The notes beneath the pieces are model-generated. The model had not been told where the DNA came from. It searched no databases and saw only the letters and a program-made list of their open reading frames with translations. The position numbers were made by a program, and so were the translations under genes. Positions 58,401-64,000 of a stretch of 64,000 bases of DNA are shown here, piece after piece. Origin of the DNA: Hemileia vastatrix. Lineage: Eukaryota; Basidiomycota; Pucciniomycetes; Pucciniales; Zaghouaniaceae. The stretch is from the NCBI GenBank assembly GCA_030280995.1, contig JASXTE010000017.1:3554501-3618500 (forward strand), given 5' to 3'. Within the stretch, counting starts at the first letter, position 1. Each line of letters opens with the position of its first letter.

Positions 58401-59650
58401 ATAATGAATATCTTGTTGCAGCATCAAGATTTCTTGTTGAGATTCATATGAAATATTGCTGGCACAATCACTTGAAGTATCATCCAGTTCTATTGTGTCA
58501 TCAGCCTGCTCCTCAGTTTGTTCAACAAGATTTATCCTCTTGTCACAAACATGGCCTTTCTGCCAAAGCTTGTTGCACTTGAAGCAAGTGTTTGTTGCAT
58601 ACTTTTTTGGTGCAACAGGGGCAGAAGGTTTACCAACCTTTTCCACAGGTTTTTGTTGGTAATTGGAGTTTTTCTCTAATGAATTTCTGGAAATTAATCT
58701 TCTAGAATCATACTTGTTGTTTAGAAAGATCTCATTACAAGTATTAATGAAAGAAGAAGGTTCCTTTGAGAACTCAGTCCTGGAAACTATTAAGTCTCCC
58801 AGAGACATAGGTAATTTATAGAGGATCCTGTCCTTCCATAACTCAAACTCTATATCTGGGTCCATTTCCCTCAAGATTTTCACAAGTTTCATCAAGAACT
58901 TAATAGGTTTTTTAGTAGAAGAGCTATATCTGGTTTCTTCATATTGCTTTTGTTAAGCTAATCTAAACTTGGAACCACCAAATTGTGTTTTAATTAATTT
59001 TTTCCAATCTTCCCATGAGTAGTCATTTTTATCAAAGAGAACAGATTCATACCACATTAGGGTTATATTGGTAAATAAAGAAATTAATTTTGACACAATT
59101 TCCTCATCTGGGAGTTTGTAAAAAAATTTTAGATTATCAATTCTGAAAATCAACTGTTGAAAATCAGAGGAAGAGTCACCATCAAATGTTGGATACTGGT
59201 CAAGTGTTGGCCAATTCTTCTGATTTGAAGTAGTCCCCTTGTTACAAGCTTGTTTCTGAGTGAGAAGGAGCTGTAACTTCCCCAATTGGGCATTACTCTC
59301 ATTGTTTAATCCTTCTGTGGATGATTCAGGTACATCATCAATTTTTGATTGAAACTCAGTGATATCAACAGGTATTTCTGCAACTAATTTTTCTTTGGAT
59401 GAACTAGGAACAGGTAAAATTGGGGTATCCTGCACCACATGTACTTTCAATGAAGTGTCAGAAAACATTTGATTATATAGCAATGAATTCAATTTCTCCT
59501 CAATGGTTGTTAACCTAGTTTTTACTCTTGGAATACTAGATAAATTCTCATTTATGGTTGAAAAAGATAATTGATTCTTATTTTGTAAAGATGAATATTG
59601 GTTACTCAATCTTCCTAAGTTCATCTTATGTCCCTGTAGCTTAGGCAACT
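55458..59650 (-). pseudogene. C gag-pol: gag, protease, RT, RNase H, integrase core
   Basis: One minus-strand frame with stops. Gag coiled coil and NWPTLDQYPTFDGDSSSDFQ, zinc knuckle intact (CFKCNKLWQKGHVC), protease motif degraded (VLDSAAGG, 58241-58260, expected D-S/T-G). RT has LDGNMGYHQVP and YIDD intact, then RNase H (YTDASFIGLGA; TDCSAAKSLL). Integrase has HDDILAGNF (second His changed to Asn), CDSF (last Cys lost) and NMVFVTG (first catalytic Asp changed to Val, 55830-55832). Stops near 58950, 58330, 58093, 57856, 56659, 56356 and 55543. A interrupts it after the integrase Glu region. Confidence 0.9.
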
Positions 59651-59788
59651 GATGGACACAGTATCTTTTAATTTAGAAAAATCATTCTTGATATTTTTCC
59701 ATAAAGCAACTTTCTTTTCATGAGTTACTTTGTAATGAAACAAATCATCAGAAACTCTCTGTAACTCACTCCTCAATGCTTGATAACC

Positions 59789-60784
59789 CTATTCAGTTAA
59801 CAAACTATTATCTTTCTGAGTCAATTGCATGTTGTTCATTATATGATTTTGTTTAGCAATAATATCCCTCAAATATTCATGATTAATGTTAGCTACATCT
59901 GGAGTATTTCTTAATAGTGAAACAGAATAACTTTCCAGATTCTCATAAAACTCAGGATCAATTGTCTCATCAATAACAGCCATATCCTGATTTATGATTG
60001 AAGTAGCAATTAAAACCAAAGGATTAGATACATTAGAATATTGAGCAATTTGTCTACTATTCTCAGCCTCTACTGGTCTCACAGTCTCATCTCCTCTTCC
60101 AGAATCACCCGAAAGAACTGAATCAGTTACAAGAAATGGTACTTGAGATTCAATAGAGGGGCTTACCATGGCTTGGGAAAGACTTGAATGTGATTGTTTT
60201 TTCTCTTTCTTCCTCTTTGGTAGGGGTGAGAAGGTGTGGGGTTGAACTGATTGGTTCTTGAAGGACCTGTCTGAGGTACTTGTTGCTGTTGTTGTTGGGA
60301 CAGATATTCCCACTGGGTGTTCAGCCAATCCCATTGCCACTTTGAGACTTCCACCTTTTCTTGTTTCTGGGGGACCAATTGTGGAAGGGCTTTTTGAGGA
60401 GGAGGTTTCCTCTTCTCTTGAAGGAAGGACTCTATTTTTCTTACCTTGTCTTCTAGAGAGTCTATTTTTGACCTCAGCTTGAGGTTTTCTGACCTCAACT
60501 CCTTGATGTGAGTGGAGAGATTTTTGACTTGCTGATTCAAGGGCATCTTTTTAATTTTTAAGCCTTTGGGAAGCTCTTCTGGGGGGTTGATAGAAGGTTT
60601 TTGGTCCTGAGCAGTTGTCTCCACTAATATTTCCTTCTCCTGCATTTCTACATCCTGATTGGTCCAGTAATTGATTAATTTGAGCCAGTTTTGTAGTCAA
60701 AGGAGAACTTACAGAAGAAGCTTCATCATAATCAATTAAATCTAGTTCCTCATCACAGCCAGCAGAAGCACCTTGATCAGTCAT
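59789..60784 (-). CDS. C gag N-terminal ORF (frame x), one stop
   Basis: ATG at 60784 after a pyrimidine-rich stretch ending CTCAG. Acidic start (CDEELDLIDYDEASS), TAA at 60553-60551, then open to TAG at 59791-59789. The middle is Ser/Lys/Pro-rich and overlaps ORF1 in the +1 frame. An internal ATG at 60169 (MVSPSI) overlaps the ORF1 stop. The later part (TIDPEFYENLESYSVSLLRNT, YLRDII) aligns with A. The next gag part is reached only after a frameshift near 59650. Confidence 0.6.
60163..60645 (-). CDS. C ORF1: overlapping +1-frame ORF, intact
   Basis: 160 residues, no stop. ATG at 60645, GLKIKKMPL patch, long coiled coil (LSTHIKELRSENLKLRSKID, LEDKVRKIESFL), Pro/Gln stretch, the WQWDWLNTQW motif, a QTGPSRTNQFNPTP line, basic RGRKRKN and the end KPW. 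TAA at 60165-60163 overlaps ATG (60169) as ATGGTAA. Same layout as ORF1 of A and B. Confidence 0.65.
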   Translation of the reverse strand: MQEKEILVETTAQDQKPSINPPEELPKGLKIKKMPLNQQVKNLSTHIKELRSENLKLRSKIDSLEDKVRKIESFLQEKRKPPPQKALPQLVPQKQEKVEVSKWQWDWLNTQWEYLSQQQQQQVPQTGPSRTNQFNPTPSHPYQRGRKRKNNHIQVFPKPW

Positions 60785-60883
60785 AGTTGTAATTAACCTG
60801 AACTGAGAGAAAGAAATATTTAATCAGTTGTTATTTTTACTTTATTTGAAGAAAAATAAGGGAAAAAATTATATAAGTAATTA

Positions 60884-61377
60884 TCAGGACTTTTTAATCA
60901 ACTGGAATAATTAAAATATAATGTTTATCAGGACAAAAAATCAACTGAAATAATAATCACAATTTTATTAATTTTATGGTAATTTTATAACCAGGATTTA
61001 AAATAAATCAACTGAAATAATAAAATAATTTAATAATTAGTAATATTTTGATAATTATCAGGATTAGAAGTCAACTGAAGAATTTAATTACCAGGACTTA
61101 ATGACAACTGAAAATAATTTTAATTACCAGGACTTAATGTCAACTGAAATAATTTGATTACCTGGACTTATTGTCAACTGAAATAATTTAATTTAATTAA
61201 TTTTTAATATTATTAATTTACTTCCAGGACAATTTGTCAACTGAAAAAATAATATAAAATTTTAATTATCAGGACAGAAGTCAACTGAAATAATTAAAAA
61301 AATTTAATATAATTAATTTAATTTTCTTCTATCACTTCTAGGACTAAGAACAATATAGTTCTATCTTGGTCAACTAG
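60884..61377 (-). repeat. Leader repeat of C: ten CAGGAC...GTCAACTG units
   Basis: On the plus strand CAGGAC-type and GTCAACTG-type words alternate ten times between 60884 and 61377, usually 4-7 bases apart within a unit. In the sense RNA each unit reads CAGUUGAC-loop-GUCCUG and can form a six-pair stem with a UU bulge. The unit nearest the LTR (61338-61377) has CTAG/CTAG instead of CAG/CTG and a longer, self-pairing loop, like the first unit of A. Confidence 0.7.
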
Positions 61378-61712
61378 GAAAAAAAAAATTATTTGCCAGT
61401 CACCTCCCCCTGTAAAATGAGCAAGCTAATGCCACTTTACAGAGTGCTGAGTAATAAAAGATGTATGTGGACAATGAAATGTGAAAAATGACCCACAAAT
61501 AGTAATCAAATAATTACCACAAATATATATGACTATTGTCAATATATGAACCTAAATTTTGGAGTGCAGTCCAATTCCTGGTCACAGCAAAAAAGTAAGT
61601 CACATGGTTGATGATGTTTGTTGTTTTCATTGTCTACTTGTCATACTGGTACCTTGTTGTTGATGGTCCCTTGGTCGCCAGCTTCAAGATATTGATGGGT
61701 CATTGACTATTT

Positions 61713-61727
61713 GGAAAGGGTCTCAAG
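61713..61727 (-). promoter_or_regulatory. Primer-binding-site candidate of C
   Basis: Sense CTTGAGACCCTTTCC directly after the 5' LTR end CAACA. Matches A in 11 of 15 bases. Confidence 0.5.
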
Positions 61728-62513
61728 TGTTGATGGGTCTCTTAGGTCTAGAAGGTTTTTAATGGAGGTCCAATGGCAGTGATAGGGGAATTTTGGGATT
61801 TCAAAGATAAAGTACATATGGTTATCTTTTTATTTGTTTTACTCAAATTAAAGAGGTAAAATATTTCTAATTATTATTATAATTTATGAGTTAGAGCTAT
61901 GTAATTGTAAATACTAAAGCAATAAGAAATAGTAATAAATATTTTAAGTGTTGTAAATGGTTTTGATAAAATAAGTAAGTAATGAGTGATCAAAAACAAC
62001 CAGAAAGGGAGGCCTTAGATAGGCAAAGGAGAGACAAAGCACAGTGTTAAAATCCTAAATACAGTAGTATGAGGGAAGAAAAGAATATTCCAGAAAATAT
62101 ATTTTCAAATAATAAGGTTGTTCCAAAAAGGTGTCAGAAAGGTGTATTTACTGTATATGACAGAAATAAATTAGTTTATTTAAAATTTACTGTAAATGTC
62201 AATTCTAAATAAGTCATTTGAATTTTTTGAATATATTTATTTTTATTTGAATATTAAATTTTTATTTTAATATTAATTTTTATTTCTCTTAACCTGTCAT
62301 TGAGCATGGTGTTAGAAAATAAAAATATAAGGGGCATTTTAATATTAATTTTAATTATTCACTAACTTTACCCTTTTGTAATTAGTTAATTTATTATAGG
62401 TAAATTTAATGTAAATATATTATAATTAATAAAAAATAAAAGTAATAAGGTGTGGCTTCATCCCAGTAAATAATTAATTATTTTACTGGGTAAGTCTAGC
62501 AGCCTGGCTGACA
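61728..62513 (-). repeat. 5' LTR of C
   Basis: Sense TGTCAGCCAGGC...CATCAACA, 786 bp. The end is fixed by the conserved box that follows. Markedly diverged from the 3' LTR. Confidence 0.8.
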
Positions 62514-62526
62514 GGACCCATGCCCT

Positions 62527-62659
62527 CCCCCCCCCCCCCCCCTAGGTGCACCATGCAAGGTCATATCTCATCAATTCCAATTTGAAGAAAGGATAAAGAG
62601 GATTGAGAAGAATTGACCACCCCAATCAAACCCCCCCCCCCCCCCCCCCTCCCCCCCCC
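62527..62659. repeat. Two long poly-C tracts (C16 and C19-T-C9)
   Basis: C16 at 62527-62542; C19 at 62631-62649 followed by T, C9 and a pyrimidine-rich tail. The minus strand is G-rich enough for four-stranded DNA. The ORF at 62613-62813 is an artefact of this tract. Confidence 0.9.
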
Positions 62660-64000
62660 TCTCCCTCCCCTTTCCCTCCTCCTGATTGAAATCCAATTGA
62701 AATCATTTCAAAACAACTCGAATGTAACATGCGAAAAGACATTACAAACCTTGATCAGTTTCCAAGATACAAAAATGCTCTTTGCTTTAGGCATGGGATA
62801 TGCATTTCCCTAATTTCAATCTTAGAAAACTGCATAGTTTCCTATGCCTTCTAGATTGTAAGCAGTGATTGATGATCATAAGGGAAAATCTACTTCTTGC
62901 TGATCCTCTATACTCATGAGTAACCAACCTCCTTAATGGAAGGGAGGTCACCCTAAATGATGATGACGATGATTATTAATATTATTAATATTATTGTTAT
63001 TATTATTATTTTAAAAAAAAAATCTTTATTTTGTTATGAGGGATCAATTCCTTAAGTCAACAGCTATCTGATGGTGGGTATTTCATAGCTGTTACATTTT
63101 TCATCACTGACTTTTTTTTTCTTGCTTTATTTTCATTTTTTGTTTTTTTTATTGATGCATTAACTTATTATTATTATTATAATTATTATTATTATGTAAT
63201 ATCGTTAGAAACATGCTAAAGAAATAAGATACAAATTTATAAATTGATATGAAAACCACTTCCTTACTTTACTTTTAATCCGAATCGAAATGCAAAACTA
63301 CCACTAAACTCATCTCCCCTTCCCCCCACTCAGCTAACTATCTACTCTTACTTTCTCTCTTCCCTGAACAGTTTCAACACTCAAATAATATCTCTAGTAG
63401 GTATCTTACTCACTCGTTCGTTCGGTTGAATGAGTCAAATTGACCCTCAGCAACTCAGTAATTACATCTAAATATAAAATACACTACAGCAAATTGCAGC
63501 TGGATAAACATGAATGATAAGACAAAGTAACTCTGACTGAGTGACACTGGTGATAATGGTTTCCCAGACAAAACTCTGATACCATGAATTGAAATAACAT
63601 TTTTTTTTCGGGCTGAGTGAAAAGATACTGATGCTGCTAAGGGCAATTCAACAAAGCAAATAAAGAATTGACAACAGGGATGAGAAAAGCATAAAGTGTA
63701 TGGTGATCATTGCATCTATATTATGTTATATGTACTGCGCTAGCCAACGGAATCCTGTTTGGAACACAACATAATTAAGATCTTTTAACCACTCATCACT
63801 TGGGCATCTTTTCTTTCACTCACCGTCTCCATAACCCTGTCGCATGACTATTGAGCACATGAAAATTTCAATCGGTCGAATATCCGTGAGTGGAACCTTG
63901 CCCTACGGGATAGTGGTAGCATAAAACGGGTCTTAGTGTTCAGAAGTAAGAAAGAGATTATGTTATATATTCCAATTGAATACCTTTCCGGTAGTTTGAT
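62660..64000. other. CpG-normal flank, no gene recognised
   Basis: CpG sites are frequent (CGTTCGTTCGG near 63416, GGTCGAATATCCG near 63873). ATT-type trinucleotide repeats lie near 62975-63010 and 63165-63195. A minus-strand ORF at 63455-63646 has no recognisable feature. It may be the edge of a host gene whose body lies to the right, but I cannot show an exon. Confidence 0.4.

Larger units (their letters stand above)
35596..62513 (-). mobile_element. Ty3/gypsy chromodomain element C, interrupted by A
   Basis: LTRs at 35596-36399 (3') and 61728-62513 (5'); coding minus strand from 60784 to 36435. A with B inside is inserted at 37150/55458 in the integrase. C itself has no convincing 5-bp target duplication (flanks CCTCA and GGACC), so one side may be rearranged. 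At least nine in-frame stops and one frameshift (near 59650) make it dead. Confidence 0.9.

Noticed and set aside
62613..62813. ORF starting in the poly-C tract
   Set aside because: Poly-proline artefact of the tract.
63400..63990. tRNA or small RNA gene in the right flank
   Set aside because: No cloverleaf, A/B box pair or T run that I could trace.

Overview
The window is an AT-rich, repeat-dominated stretch of a eukaryotic genome. Chromodomain Ty3/gypsy elements, a short GT-AG intron (67 bp) in the only convincing host gene, DNA transposons of the PIF/Harbinger, Tc1/mariner and CACTA types, and strong CpG depletion inside transposons all fit a fungus with a large transposon-swollen genome. 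A rust-type basidiomycete is my best guess, by inference only. No rRNA, tRNA, CRISPR or bacterial gene was seen.

Region by region. 1-3409: right part of a Harbinger element (transposase end and a convergent Myb-like second ORF). 3410-5054: truncated solo LTR (F1) with a 197-bp MITE inside. 5055-10440: mostly decayed DNA with one MITE and a Tc1/mariner relic. 10441-16800: a GCATAT-rich array holding a 329-bp MITE (P1), whose terminal palindrome is split by an old gypsy element (E). 17027-17802: a CACTA-type non-autonomous element carrying a second 329-bp MITE (P2). 19962-21000: LTR fragment and hairpin element. 21000-23560: a CpG-normal island with a two-exon gene for a small secreted protein, surrounded by small MITEs. 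23661-23895: (TAAAA)47. 24072-26862: complete solo LTR (F2) with a second solo LTR nested in it. 28671-30077: LTR fragment, back-to-back Harbinger-type insertions and a ~90-bp tandem repeat. 30078-35595: a pol-less LTR element (D) with a duplicated gag-like domain. 35596-62513: three related chromodomain gypsy elements nested like dolls: B (+) in the reverse transcriptase of A (+), A in the integrase of C (-). 62514-64000: CpG-normal flank with long poly-C tracts and no recognised gene.

The elements date one another. C was hit by A (TSD aaatc), A by B (TSD ttatc/ttgtc). B keeps every catalytic residue I can find; A and C have lost several. The most interesting signals are (i) a second reading frame, +1 to gag, kept open in A, B and C and ending in a stop-start overlap ATGGTAA; (ii) a repeated bulged-hairpin motif in the leaders of C and A with compensatory changes; (iii) a Harbinger element plus four ~200-bp MITEs sharing its ends, one with its empty site in the same window.
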